DNA from: Planctomycetota bacterium
GTDB taxonomy: Bacteria > Planctomycetota > Phycisphaerae > UBA1845 > Fen-1342
Length of the DNA: 7,930 nt
Direction of reading: 5' to 3'
Assembly (NCBI GenBank): GCA_030616465.1
Contig: JAUWXH010000070.1
Coordinates: 1-7,930 of the forward strand
Shown here piece by piece: positions 1 to 6,734 of this stretch (positions within the stretch are counted from its first letter, which is position 1; the number at the start of each line of letters is the position of its first letter). Below the pieces are notes generated by a model. It was not told the DNA's origin and searched no databases. It saw only the letters and a list, made by a program, of their open reading frames with translations. The position numbers and the translations under genes were made by a program.

Positions 1-1641
1 TACCAGGACACCAACCACGCCCAATACCTGATCGCCCGCTACCTCTCCCAGTACCACCGCAACATCTGTGCCACCGGCGACCCGGACCAGAGCATTTACG
101 GCTGGCGCGGGGCCGACATCGGCAACATCCTCGAGTTCGAGCGCGATTACCCCGACGCGGTCGTGGTGCGGCTCGAGCAGAACTACCGTTCGACCCCGGA
201 TATCCTGCGCGCCGCCTCGAAGCTCATCTCCGCCAATCGCCGCCGCAAACGCAAAGACCTGTGGACCGACAACCGCCCGGGCACACCGGTGCGGGTGTGG
301 TCGTTCGCCGAGGGGCGGCATGAGTCACAGCGCATCGCGGAGACGATTGCGGCCCTGCGCGGGGACGGCCGCCCGTACAGCGACATGGCAATCTTCTACC
401 GCATCAACGCGATTTCGCGCGAGCTGGAGGACGCCCTGCGCCGCCGCGGCGTCCCCTACCAGATCGCGCGCGGCGTCGAGTTCTACGGCCGCAAGGAAAT
501 CAGGGACGTGCTGGCGTATTTGCGCGTGCTGGTCAACCCGCGCGACGAAATAGCCCTGCTGCGCATCATCAACGCGCCCGCGCGCGGCATCGGCAAGACG
601 ACGCTCGAACGCCTGCGCCGGGCCGCGGAGCAGAGTGAGCAGTCGCTGATGGACGTGCTGCGCCGGGCGGACGAAGTGCCGACGTTGAAGGCGGCCGCCG
701 CCGCCCGCGTCCGCAAGTTCACAACCCTGCTCGACCAGATAAAGAACCTGGTCGAGGGCACCGTGGCCGACGCGGTCAGCAAGGTCCTCTCGCTTTCCGG
801 CCTGGAAGCGGCGTTGAAGGAGGAGCGCGAGTCCGGCGGCGAAGACCGCCTGGCCAACGTGCAGGAGCTGGTCACCGCCGCCGCAGCCTACGACGAGGAA
901 ACCGAAGAGCCCACGCTATTGGACTTCTTGCAGCGCGTCGCTCTGACCAGCGAACAAGACGCGGTGGACGAATCCGCCGGCTGCGTGCTGCTCATGACGC
1001 TACACGCCGCCAAGGGCCTCGAATTCCCGGTGGTCTTCATGGTGGGCCTTGAACAGGGCACGCTCCCGCACGAGCGCGTGCTGGCGGGCGAACGGGACAT
1101 CGAGGAAGAACGCCGGCTCTGCTTTGTCGGCATCACCCGCACCCAGGAAAGCCTCTATATGACGCACGCCCAGCAGCGGCTGCTGCGTGGCAAGCGCGTG
1201 CCGCGCTGCGCGTCGCAATTCCTGCACGAGTTGCCCGATGACGCGACGGTGTGGGAGCAGTTCGAGCCGCCGCCCCGCGAAGCCGCGGACGAGTCCCCGC
1301 AAGCCCAGGACGGCTTTGTCCCGCTGGACGATCAGCTTCCGCCGGAGGAAGTCCGCCCACCTTCGCGCCGGGCTCGAAAACGCCGCCTCGCTCCCGTGGA
1401 AGACGAACCCTGTTTCTCACCCGACGACCCCACCAGCGTCGCCGCCGCCCCCGTAACGCATTCGCCCTACGCAGACTGGAAACCAGGCACGCTCGTTGAG
1501 CACGAGCAGTATGGCGTCGGGCAGATCGTCTGGGTTCGGCCGAGTCCGGGGCAGTCCCGGGCGCTAATTCGCTTCGCCGGCTACGGTGAGAAAACCTTCG
1601 TCCTGGAGAAGGCGCCGGTCATCAAGCTCGAACGGCGGTAG
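1..1641 (+). CDS. UvrD/PcrA-type superfamily 1 DNA helicase, 3' part (5' end outside window)
   Basis: This is an ATP-dependent 3'-5' DNA helicase of the UvrD/PcrA/Rep family, acting in the cytoplasm in excision repair and in clearing replication or recombination blocks. The reading frame is open from base 1, so the gene starts upstream; 546 residues are visible. The first residues, YQDTN, are the end of the Walker B motif (usually DEYQDTN). Motif III follows at residues 26-38 (GDPDQSIYGWRGA) and motif IV at 58-65 (LEQNYRST). Motif V is near 334-343 (LHAAKGLEFP) and motif VI at 368-382 (EEERRLCFVGITRTQ), where TRTQ replaces the usual TRA(K/R). An acidic, proline-rich linker of about 90 residues leads to a C-terminal Tudor-like fold at about 497-546, typical of PcrA/UvrD and used for RNA polymerase contact in those proteins. 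The Walker A half is missing only because of the window edge. Family assignment is secure; uvrD versus pcrA cannot be settled from this part. Confidence 0.96.
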   Translation, partial: YQDTNHAQYLIARYLSQYHRNICATGDPDQSIYGWRGADIGNILEFERDYPDAVVVRLEQNYRSTPDILRAASKLISANRRRKRKDLWTDNRPGTPVRVWSFAEGRHESQRIAETIAALRGDGRPYSDMAIFYRINAISRELEDALRRRGVPYQIARGVEFYGRKEIRDVLAYLRVLVNPRDEIALLRIINAPARGIGKTTLERLRRAAEQSEQSLMDVLRRADEVPTLKAAAAARVRKFTTLLDQIKNLVEGTVADAVSKVLSLSGLEAALKEERESGGEDRLANVQELVTAAAAYDEETEEPTLLDFLQRVALTSEQDAVDESAGCVLLMTLHAAKGLEFPVVFMVGLEQGTLPHERVLAGERDIEEERRLCFVGITRTQESLYMTHAQQRLLRGKRVPRCASQFLHELPDDATVWEQFEPPPREAADESPQAQDGFVPLDDQLPPEEVRPPSRRARKRRLAPVEDEPCFSPDDPTSVAAAPVTHSPYADWKPGTLVEHEQYGVGQIVWVRPSPGQSRALIRFAGYGEKTFVLEKAPVIKLERR

Positions 1642-1650
1642 GGCGGGTGG

Positions 1651-1671
1651 CCGGCGGAGACCGTCTGCCGG
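1651..1671 (+). terminator. Weak hairpin just after the helicase gene
   Basis: Ten bases after the helicase stop, CCGGC (1651-1655) can pair with GCCGG (1667-1671), with AGA/TCT as a short inner stem. No T-run follows, so this is not a standard intrinsic terminator. In GC-rich DNA such short stems are common. It may slow or end transcription before the phosphatase gene, but that is a guess. Confidence 0.18.
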
Positions 1672-1764
1672 GCAAACGCCACGCGCCGATTGCGTGATAA
1701 CGCCGCTTCACGTAGGCTGAGTGCGTGGGGCCCGGAATCCTGCAACAGGGGGCAGCGAGCCCGC

Positions 1765-3012
1765 ATGAGCGACTCACAGCGAGAGATCGAGAACCTTCAC
1801 CGCATCCTCGACATCGCCCGCTATATGGCGATGACCAACGATCTGGACGTGCTGCTGGGGACGATCGTCGAGGCCACCTGCGAAGTGCTCGACTGCGACC
1901 GCGCCACCATCTTCCTCTACGACGCCCAGACCGACGAGCTGTACAGTCGGGTCGCCAAGGGCGTGGACCAGATCCGCTTTCCGGCCGACCGCGGCATCGC
2001 CGGCGCCGCGGCCAAGCAACGCCGTGTCGTCAACGTCCCCGACGCCTATGCCGACCAGCGCTTCAACCCTGAGGTGGACAAGCAGACCGGCTACCGCACG
2101 CGAAACCTGCTGACGTTCCCCCTCGAAAACATCAACGGCGAACTGATCGGCGTGCTGCAAGCGCTCAACAAGACCGGCCGCCCGTTCGACGCCGACGACG
2201 AACACCTCGCCCTGGTTCTCGCGGCCCAGGCCGGTGTCGCCCTCGACCGCGGACGCCTGCTCGAAGAGTTCGCCGAGAAGCAGCGCATGGCCCGCGATCT
2301 CGACATCGCCCGCCAGATCCAGCAGGACCTGTTCCCCAAGGCCAGCCCCCAGATCCCGGGATACGAGATCGCCGGCTGGAACCGACCGGCGGACGAGACC
2401 GGCGGCGACTGCTACGACTTCGTCCCGCTGCCCGACGGCCGCGTGGCAATCCTGCTGGCCGACGCCACCGGTCACGGCATCGGCGCCGCGCTGGTCATCG
2501 CCGAGTGTCGCTCGCTCCTGCGCGCCATGCTCTCGGTCACCGACGACCTCAAACGCATCGCCGCCAGCGTAAACAACCTCCTGGTCCACGACCTTTCCGA
2601 CGATCACTTCGTGACGGCGTTCATCGGAATCCTTGACCCCGCCACCCATCAGATCGAGTACATCGCCGGCGGCCAGGGACCGTTGATTCTGGTGTCGCCC
2701 AGCGGCGTGAAAAGCCGCGGTGCCACCGACCTGCCCTTCGCGGTGCTGCCCGACTACGACTTCGCCAAGATCGCACGATTCAAGTTCACCCCGAATACCA
2801 CGCTCGTCCTGCTCACCGACGGGTTCTATGAAACCGCCAACGCCGAGGCGGAACTGTTCGGCGAGGACCGCGTGACGACGTTCATTCAGCATCACGCTTC
2901 CCTGTCGCTGGACGCGCTGATCGACCAGCTCTACGAGGCCGCCACCCGGTTCAGCGCCGGCACGCCCCAGGCCGACGACCTGACCGCCGTGCTGATTCGT
3001 CGCAACCGCTGA
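1765..3012 (+). CDS. GAF domain plus SpoIIE/PP2C-type serine phosphatase (RsbU-like)
   Basis: This is a soluble sensor phosphatase. The family removes phosphate from a serine on an anti-anti-sigma (STAS) protein and so controls a partner-switching pathway. From the chosen ATG it is 415 residues. Residues about 20-165 form a GAF ligand-binding domain. A charged helical linker follows (LLEEF, then ARQIQQDLFP), the usual signalling helix before this phosphatase. The PP2C-SpoIIE domain spans about 190-415, with all main metal-site motifs: GGDCYD (213-218), DATGHG (233-238), TDG (351-353) and ADDLT (403-407). It should therefore be active. An in-frame TTG at 1690 would add 25 residues unlike the family, so the ATG at 1765 is preferred; the G-rich stretch at about 1746-1752 is a poor, distant ribosome site. 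No STAS protein, anti-sigma kinase or sigma factor lies in the window, so the target is unknown. No membrane segment is seen, and the GAF ligand cannot be told from sequence. Confidence 0.93.
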   Translation: MSDSQREIENLHRILDIARYMAMTNDLDVLLGTIVEATCEVLDCDRATIFLYDAQTDELYSRVAKGVDQIRFPADRGIAGAAAKQRRVVNVPDAYADQRFNPEVDKQTGYRTRNLLTFPLENINGELIGVLQALNKTGRPFDADDEHLALVLAAQAGVALDRGRLLEEFAEKQRMARDLDIARQIQQDLFPKASPQIPGYEIAGWNRPADETGGDCYDFVPLPDGRVAILLADATGHGIGAALVIAECRSLLRAMLSVTDDLKRIAASVNNLLVHDLSDDHFVTAFIGILDPATHQIEYIAGGQGPLILVSPSGVKSRGATDLPFAVLPDYDFAKIARFKFTPNTTLVLLTDGFYETANAEAELFGEDRVTTFIQHHASLSLDALIDQLYEAATRFSAGTPQADDLTAVLIRRNR

Positions 3013-3073
3013 CGCCCCCAGGGACGACGGCGATATCAAACCGCCGCGCCGGCCCCGGCTCGCAGGTACCGTC

Positions 3074-3102
3074 TTGCATTCCCGCGGCGCCGCGACGACA
3101 AT
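3074..3102 (+). promoter_or_regulatory. Weak sigma70-like promoter candidate containing a 12-base palindrome
   Basis: The 220-base gap between the phosphatase and propeller genes contains TTGCAT (3074-3079), a 17-base spacer, then GACAAT (3097-3102). These match the -35 and -10 consensus at 3/6 and 4/6 bases. A perfect palindrome, CGCGGCGCCGCG (3083-3094), fills the spacer, where a repressor could bind. The site lies about 130 bases before the propeller start. Weak matches and palindromes are both frequent in GC-rich DNA, so this is only a candidate. Nothing else is recognisable in the gap except the ribosome binding site at its end. Confidence 0.2.
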
Positions 3103-3219
3103 CCGCACACAACCGTGGACGGCAGGTCGGGTAGTGCCGTTGATCGGGACCGACGTGGGACCAGATCAGCCCCCGCCGCCATCCCGCACCGAACGCTGAG
3201 GCAAGCTGAAACGTCTTCG

Positions 3220-3225
3220 AAGGAG
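3220..3225 (+). promoter_or_regulatory. Ribosome binding site of the propeller gene
   Basis: AAGGAG lies seven bases before the ATG at 3233, an ideal Shine-Dalgarno position. It fixes that ATG as the start over the next in-frame ATG at 3248, which would also cut the signal peptide short. Confidence 0.8.
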
Positions 3226-3232
3226 AAAAAGC

Positions 3233-4522
3233 ATGCTGAACTCGCGTATGTTCGCACTCGCGCTGGCGACCGTAATGATCGTGCCGGCAGTCCGCGCCCA
3301 GGTTAGCTTTCAGACAGCCATGCACTTCGCGGCCGGCGACGCAACACAAACACTGGAAGCCAGCGCGATCGCCGCGATCGACTACGACGGCGACGGGGAC
3401 CGCGACCTGGTCGTCACCAACGCCAACCTCGACCTCACCTCGGGCACCACGGTGATTCTCGCCAACGACGGCAATGGCAGCTTCACCCGCACGACGGCCC
3501 TCGACCCGGGAAACCGCCCCTTCTCCATCGTCGTCGCCGATCTCAATGCTGACGGCGAGCTCGATCTGGCCATCGCCCTGCTGGCCGACGATGCCGTGGC
3601 CGTCTTGTTCGGCGACGGCCTGGGCGGCTTCGGCGCGGCGACGCAGTACGCCGTCGGAGACAGCCCGCTCCACGTCACCGCCGCTGACATTGACGGCCGG
3701 AACGGCCTCGATCTGCTCACCGCCAATGAACAAGACGACACCGTCAGCGTGCTGCTGAACAACGGCGACGGCACCTTCGCCGCTGCCCTGGCGACCGACG
3801 TCGCCGTCGTGAATGGCGCATCTCGCTCCGAGCCGAACGGAACCACCGTCGGCGATTTCGATGGCAACGGAAACGGCGACCTGGCGGTCGCGCTCGCCTT
3901 CCGCGACGAAGTCGGCGTGCTGCTCGGCAACGGCGACGGCACCTTCGGCGAAATGACCCTCTACGCGGTCGGCCGCGATCCCCACAAAGTCCTCGCCGAT
4001 GATCTAAACGCGGACGGAGACCTCGACCTGGTCGTCATAAACACCACGGACGACACAGCGACCGTCCTGCTCGGCGACGGCACCGGCGGCTTCACCGCCG
4101 ACGGCACCTACGCCGTCGGAAACAACCCCGAGGCACTCGCCCTCGCCGACCTGGACGAGGACGGCAACCTCGATCTCGTCACCGCCAACCGCGAAGGCGA
4201 CAACGTCAGCGTCCTACTCGGCAACGGCGACGGCACCTTCGGGACCGCGGATACCTTCGCCGTCGGCGGCGCTCCAGTCGGCGTGGTCGTTGCAGACCTC
4301 AACGGCGACGGTGACCTCGACATCGCCACCGCCAACCAGGAAGGCAGCCTCATCGCACGAGACGACGTCTCGGTCCTCCTGGCCGGGGAGACCGTGCCCC
4401 CCGACGACGGTCCCCTTCCCTGTGGCTTTAGCTTCGGACCGCTCGGCCTGATGCCTTTCATGTTCATGGCGTTGGGTCTGGTCGGCCTGCGGCGCTACGG
4501 CCAGCGGCTCGGCCTGTACTAG
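3233..4522 (+). CDS. Exported FG-GAP/VCBS seven-repeat beta-propeller protein with C-terminal membrane anchor
   Basis: This 429-residue protein is predicted to be exported and held at the cell surface. It starts with a Sec signal peptide whose likely cleavage site is VRA|Q after residue 22. Seven FG-GAP/VCBS repeats follow, each opening with an Asp-rich, calcium-type loop (first Asp at residues 50, 103, 152, 208, 257, 306 and 355) and most ending in a sequence like VLLGNGDGTF. Seven repeats of about 49 residues fit a closed seven-bladed propeller, as in integrin alpha-like bacterial surface proteins. A Pro/Asp-rich linker (389-396) leads to Cys397-Gly398, one hydrophobic segment (about 402-419) and a basic tail starting with Arg420-Arg421. 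That layout resembles tripartite C-terminal sorting signals, but I cannot name the class. The family is usually linked to adhesion or protein/carbohydrate binding; no catalytic domain is present, so the ligand is unknown. It stands alone after a 220-base gap and has an ideal ribosome site. Confidence 0.9.
   Translation: MLNSRMFALALATVMIVPAVRAQVSFQTAMHFAAGDATQTLEASAIAAIDYDGDGDRDLVVTNANLDLTSGTTVILANDGNGSFTRTTALDPGNRPFSIVVADLNADGELDLAIALLADDAVAVLFGDGLGGFGAATQYAVGDSPLHVTAADIDGRNGLDLLTANEQDDTVSVLLNNGDGTFAAALATDVAVVNGASRSEPNGTTVGDFDGNGNGDLAVALAFRDEVGVLLGNGDGTFGEMTLYAVGRDPHKVLADDLNADGDLDLVVINTTDDTATVLLGDGTGGFTADGTYAVGNNPEALALADLDEDGNLDLVTANREGDNVSVLLGNGDGTFGTADTFAVGGAPVGVVVADLNGDGDLDIATANQEGSLIARDDVSVLLAGETVPPDDGPLPCGFSFGPLGLMPFMFMALGLVGLRRYGQRLGLY
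3368..4390 (+). repeat. Seven tandem FG-GAP/VCBS coding repeats
   Basis: The propeller gene is built from seven units. Counted from the first Asp of each calcium-type loop, the steps are 53, 49, 56, 49, 49 and 49 residues. The last four units are the most regular. A 26-base stretch is identical at 3923-3948 and 4217-4242, exactly two 147-base units apart, and much of it recurs near 3761. This points to growth by duplication or gene conversion between blades. Confidence 0.85.
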
Positions 4523-4592
4523 CGCAAAACGGCAGCGCCGAGCGTCAAGTACCTGCCGGCCAATGCCAAACGGCAAACGTACACAGTGACAG

Positions 4593-4598
4593 AAGGAG
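4593..4598 (+). promoter_or_regulatory. Ribosome binding site of the lipoprotein gene
   Basis: AAGGAG lies six bases before the GTG at 4605 and twelve before the ATG at 4611. The spacing favours the GTG start. A weaker GAGG at 4602-4605 could serve the ATG. The choice changes the protein by only two residues. Confidence 0.6.
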
Positions 4599-4604
4599 TC
4601 CGAG

Positions 4605-5162
4605 GTGCATATGCAACGAGCGCGATTGGTCTTCCGACTCGCGCCGGCAGGGTTCTTGTTCCTGAGCTGCGGCTGCACCACAGTCGCCAAACAGGCCTTC
4701 CACGAGTTTCGCGGAGCCAAGGCCGACGTGTCCTTCGTTCGAGACATTGGAGACCGCGCGCTCGCCGAGTATCAGTCGGTAAAGTTCGAAGCGGCCACAT
4801 CCGACGTGGGGCAGGTCTGTCCACCGAAGGTGCTTCAGGCTTGGAATCGGCACGCCGGCGAACAGCAAGCCGAACTAGCCGAGTATTTCCCCGGCGGCCC
4901 CCCAACGCTTCGCATCGAGAGCGAGATCTGGTTCTTCAAAGAGAAGGGTCTGCTAGGGCACGCAGAATGTCTGGCCCGGGTGCGGATGCGCGACGACGGA
5001 ACACTCAAGGCCGACCTGATCGTCCAAGCCCTCAGCAAGTCGTTCCGCGCGGGCGACGAAAGTGCCCTGACCGACGCGGCCGTGAAAGCGATCGGCAAGT
5101 TCCTCAGGAACCAGAAAGAGGTTGAAGAAGGCGAGAAGAAGAACGACAACCGTGAGCAGTGA
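4605..5162 (+). CDS. Small predicted lipoprotein of unknown function
   Basis: I do not recognise this 185-residue protein. The N-terminus looks like a lipoprotein signal peptide: basic residues (QRAR...R), a short hydrophobic stretch (APAGFLFL), then two candidate lipid-modified cysteines, Cys22 (after FLS) and Cys24 (after SCG). Cys22 fits the lipobox better. The mature part is mixed alpha/beta in appearance. A central strand-like segment (LRIESEIWFF) is followed by a second one (AECLARVRM), then an Ala-rich helix (DAAVKAIGKFL) and a highly charged Glu/Lys tail. The order of strands followed by an alanine-rich helix ending near 'AIGKFL' loosely recalls small outer-membrane lipoproteins of the DUF4410/YajG kind, but this is impression only. 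It follows the propeller gene by 82 bases on the same strand, so co-transcription is possible. Start is GTG with good ribosome-site spacing. Codon use is less GC-extreme than in the three genes to its left. Confidence 0.7.
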   Translation: MHMQRARLVFRLAPAGFLFLSCGCTTVAKQAFHEFRGAKADVSFVRDIGDRALAEYQSVKFEAATSDVGQVCPPKVLQAWNRHAGEQQAELAEYFPGGPPTLRIESEIWFFKEKGLLGHAECLARVRMRDDGTLKADLIVQALSKSFRAGDESALTDAAVKAIGKFLRNQKEVEEGEKKNDNREQ

Positions 5163-5317
<155 letters not shown>

Positions 5318-5347
5318 TTACCACAGCCAACACAGGCCGCCCGCGAT

Positions 5348-6649
5348 TTACTCGACGTCGACGCCCATCATTCGCCAGAAAACAGCCTCCGCAATGATCC
5401 GTATGCCGTACTGGCGCGCCTTCTTTGCCTTTCCCGACATCGTCTCAGGGTCTGCAACCACCAAGAAATCAAGGCTCTTTGTGACACTGTTCTTCACGAT
5501 CATTCCGCGCTCGCTAGCGATCCTCTCGGCGAGTTCGCGCGTCCCACGTTCGCCCGGGATCCGACACACGAGTGCGCCGGTGAAACAGATGCTCTTACCT
5601 TCAATGTCGTGCACCTTGTTAGCGGCAAAGGTCGTCGGGGGGCGGCTTCTGGATTCCGTTCTAACGCCCCTGCACAGGCGGGCATAATCGGTCTCGGAGA
5701 TGTTCAGCAGGAGTCGGACCTGCGCTAGGTCAGCCTGCTCCGCTTCGGTGATAACGCCGTCGGACAACGCTACACGAATCAGATCCTGCATATAGGCATG
5801 ATGGGCCGCAAGGGCTCGGTCGCGCGATACGCCGAGTTCGCCAGCCAAGGCAAAGAGAGCCGCTGCCTCATCTTGAGTGACTTTCCGGTCCTCCAAGATC
5901 CCATCCAGCAGCGATAGATACGAGTCCATTTCCGTGCTGCCCTCTCCGGTTGGCGGTAGCCGGGCAACCAAACCAGCGATGTACGATCGCTCGCGTGAGC
6001 GGTCCCTCGCGGCCCTCGCCCGTCGGTACGACGTCCCCGAAACAGGCAATCTCGGCCACCGCTCGGCTCCGACGACGCTTCCTTGCACGCCGACGTCAGC
6101 GAGACATTGCACGCCCTCCTCAGCGACACACGCAAGACATCTCGCCAGCAGCGCAGCTTCAGCCCGGGCATCCATGTAAGCACAGTGAGCCCGCTCGAGT
6201 CGAATGCCAAAATGCCGGCACAACTCATCTAACCGTCGACTCGGGATGCCCGGGTCCGCCCTCCGCGCAAGCTGCATGGTGCACAGAAAGGGGAAAGTCG
6301 GCAGTTCGTGGCCGAGGCGAGCCATTTCCGCTCGAAGGAAGCGCATGTCGAAATGCACGTTATGAGCCACAAAGACGGCCCCGGCGAGTCGAGCAAGAAC
6401 ATCGCCCGCGATCTCTCGAAAACGGGGAGCGTTCTTTACGTCGCGGGCGGTAATTCCATGAATGTCGGTGGGTCCAACGTCACGGTCGGGGTTTACAAGT
6501 GTAGCGTACTCGTCAAATATCGCACCGTTGGGGCCGACACGGACGACCGCGATCTCAACAATCCGGTCGTAACCACCGGGAAACAGCCCGGTGGTTTCAA
6601 CGTCCACAACCGCGAATTGCGTTGTCTGAATCGTCGGCGTCTCGGACAT
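5348..6649 (-). CDS. DEDDh 3'-5' exonuclease (DnaQ-like) with TerB-like and BRCT domains
   Basis: This 433-residue cytoplasmic protein should remove nucleotides from DNA 3' ends. The DnaQ-type exonuclease domain (about 11-172) has a full catalytic set: Asp16 and Glu18 in VDVETTG, Asp101 in AHNVHFD, then His155 and Asp160 in HCAYMD, spaced as in DEDDh enzymes. After a polar linker, residues about 240-330 look like a TerB-type helical domain with two related acidic turns, EDRKVTQDEA (near 253) and SDGVITEAEQ (near 296). Residues about 348-433 form a BRCT domain (GKSICFTGAL at the start, KKARQYGIRIIAE near the end), likely a docking module. It is not a replicative epsilon subunit, which is shorter and lacks these extra domains. 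From memory, similar exonuclease-TerB-BRCT proteins occur in actinobacteria. The ligase gene is 85 bases upstream in the same direction, so they may be co-transcribed. The ATG is supported by GGGGAG nine bases before it and is the only methionine before residue 102. Confidence 0.9.
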   Translation of the reverse strand: MSETPTIQTTQFAVVDVETTGLFPGGYDRIVEIAVVRVGPNGAIFDEYATLVNPDRDVGPTDIHGITARDVKNAPRFREIAGDVLARLAGAVFVAHNVHFDMRFLRAEMARLGHELPTFPFLCTMQLARRADPGIPSRRLDELCRHFGIRLERAHCAYMDARAEAALLARCLACVAEEGVQCLADVGVQGSVVGAERWPRLPVSGTSYRRARAARDRSRERSYIAGLVARLPPTGEGSTEMDSYLSLLDGILEDRKVTQDEAAALFALAGELGVSRDRALAAHHAYMQDLIRVALSDGVITEAEQADLAQVRLLLNISETDYARLCRGVRTESRSRPPTTFAANKVHDIEGKSICFTGALVCRIPGERGTRELAERIASERGMIVKNSVTKSLDFLVVADPETMSGKAKKARQYGIRIIAEAVFWRMMGVDVE

Positions 6650-6658
6650 GGGCCGCCG

Positions 6659-6664
6659 CTCCCC
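6659..6664 (-). promoter_or_regulatory. Likely ribosome binding site of the exonuclease gene
   Basis: On the minus strand GGGGAG lies nine bases before the ATG. It sits between short complementary arms (GGCCG at 6651-6655 and CGGCC at 6664-6668) that could form a small hairpin around it. The 85-base gap to the ligase gene shows no other clear signal. Confidence 0.35.
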
Positions 6665-6734
6665 GGCCGTGCATCGGACTGCCCCCGGAACGTGCGGCCT
6701 GGCCCAGATATCGACCGCTCAGTCAGTCCGCCCA

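Noticed and set aside
1690..1764. TTG at 1690 as the phosphatase start
   Set aside because: It adds 25 residues unlike the family and has no good ribosome site. The same bases also form a very weak promoter-like pair (TTGCGT, 17 bases, TAGGCT), too poor to annotate.
1774..3108. A 444-codon open frame on the minus strand opposite the phosphatase gene
   Set aside because: The plus strand encodes complete GAF and SpoIIE motifs. The antisense product is Val/Gly/Glu-rich low-complexity sequence, as expected from the shadow of a GC-rich gene.
2951..3985. A 344-codon open frame on the minus strand across the intergenic region and the propeller gene
   Set aside because: Its repeats simply mirror the FG-GAP repeats of the plus strand, and no ribosome site or known motif supports it.
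4530..4558. Inverted repeat CGGCAG/CTGCCG after the propeller gene as a terminator
   Set aside because: The stem is only six pairs with a 17-base loop and no T-run; chance is a sufficient explanation.
4586..5125. A 179-codon plus-strand frame overlapping the lipoprotein
   Set aside because: The product is Arg/Ser/Pro-rich with no domain; the overlapping frame has a signal peptide, lipobox and ribosome site.
5318..5347. Readthrough or frameshift fusing the exonuclease to the BRCT relic
   Set aside because: The exonuclease ends in TAA, another in-frame TAA precedes the relic, and the 30-base gap cannot hold the missing BRCT half. No slippery site is seen.
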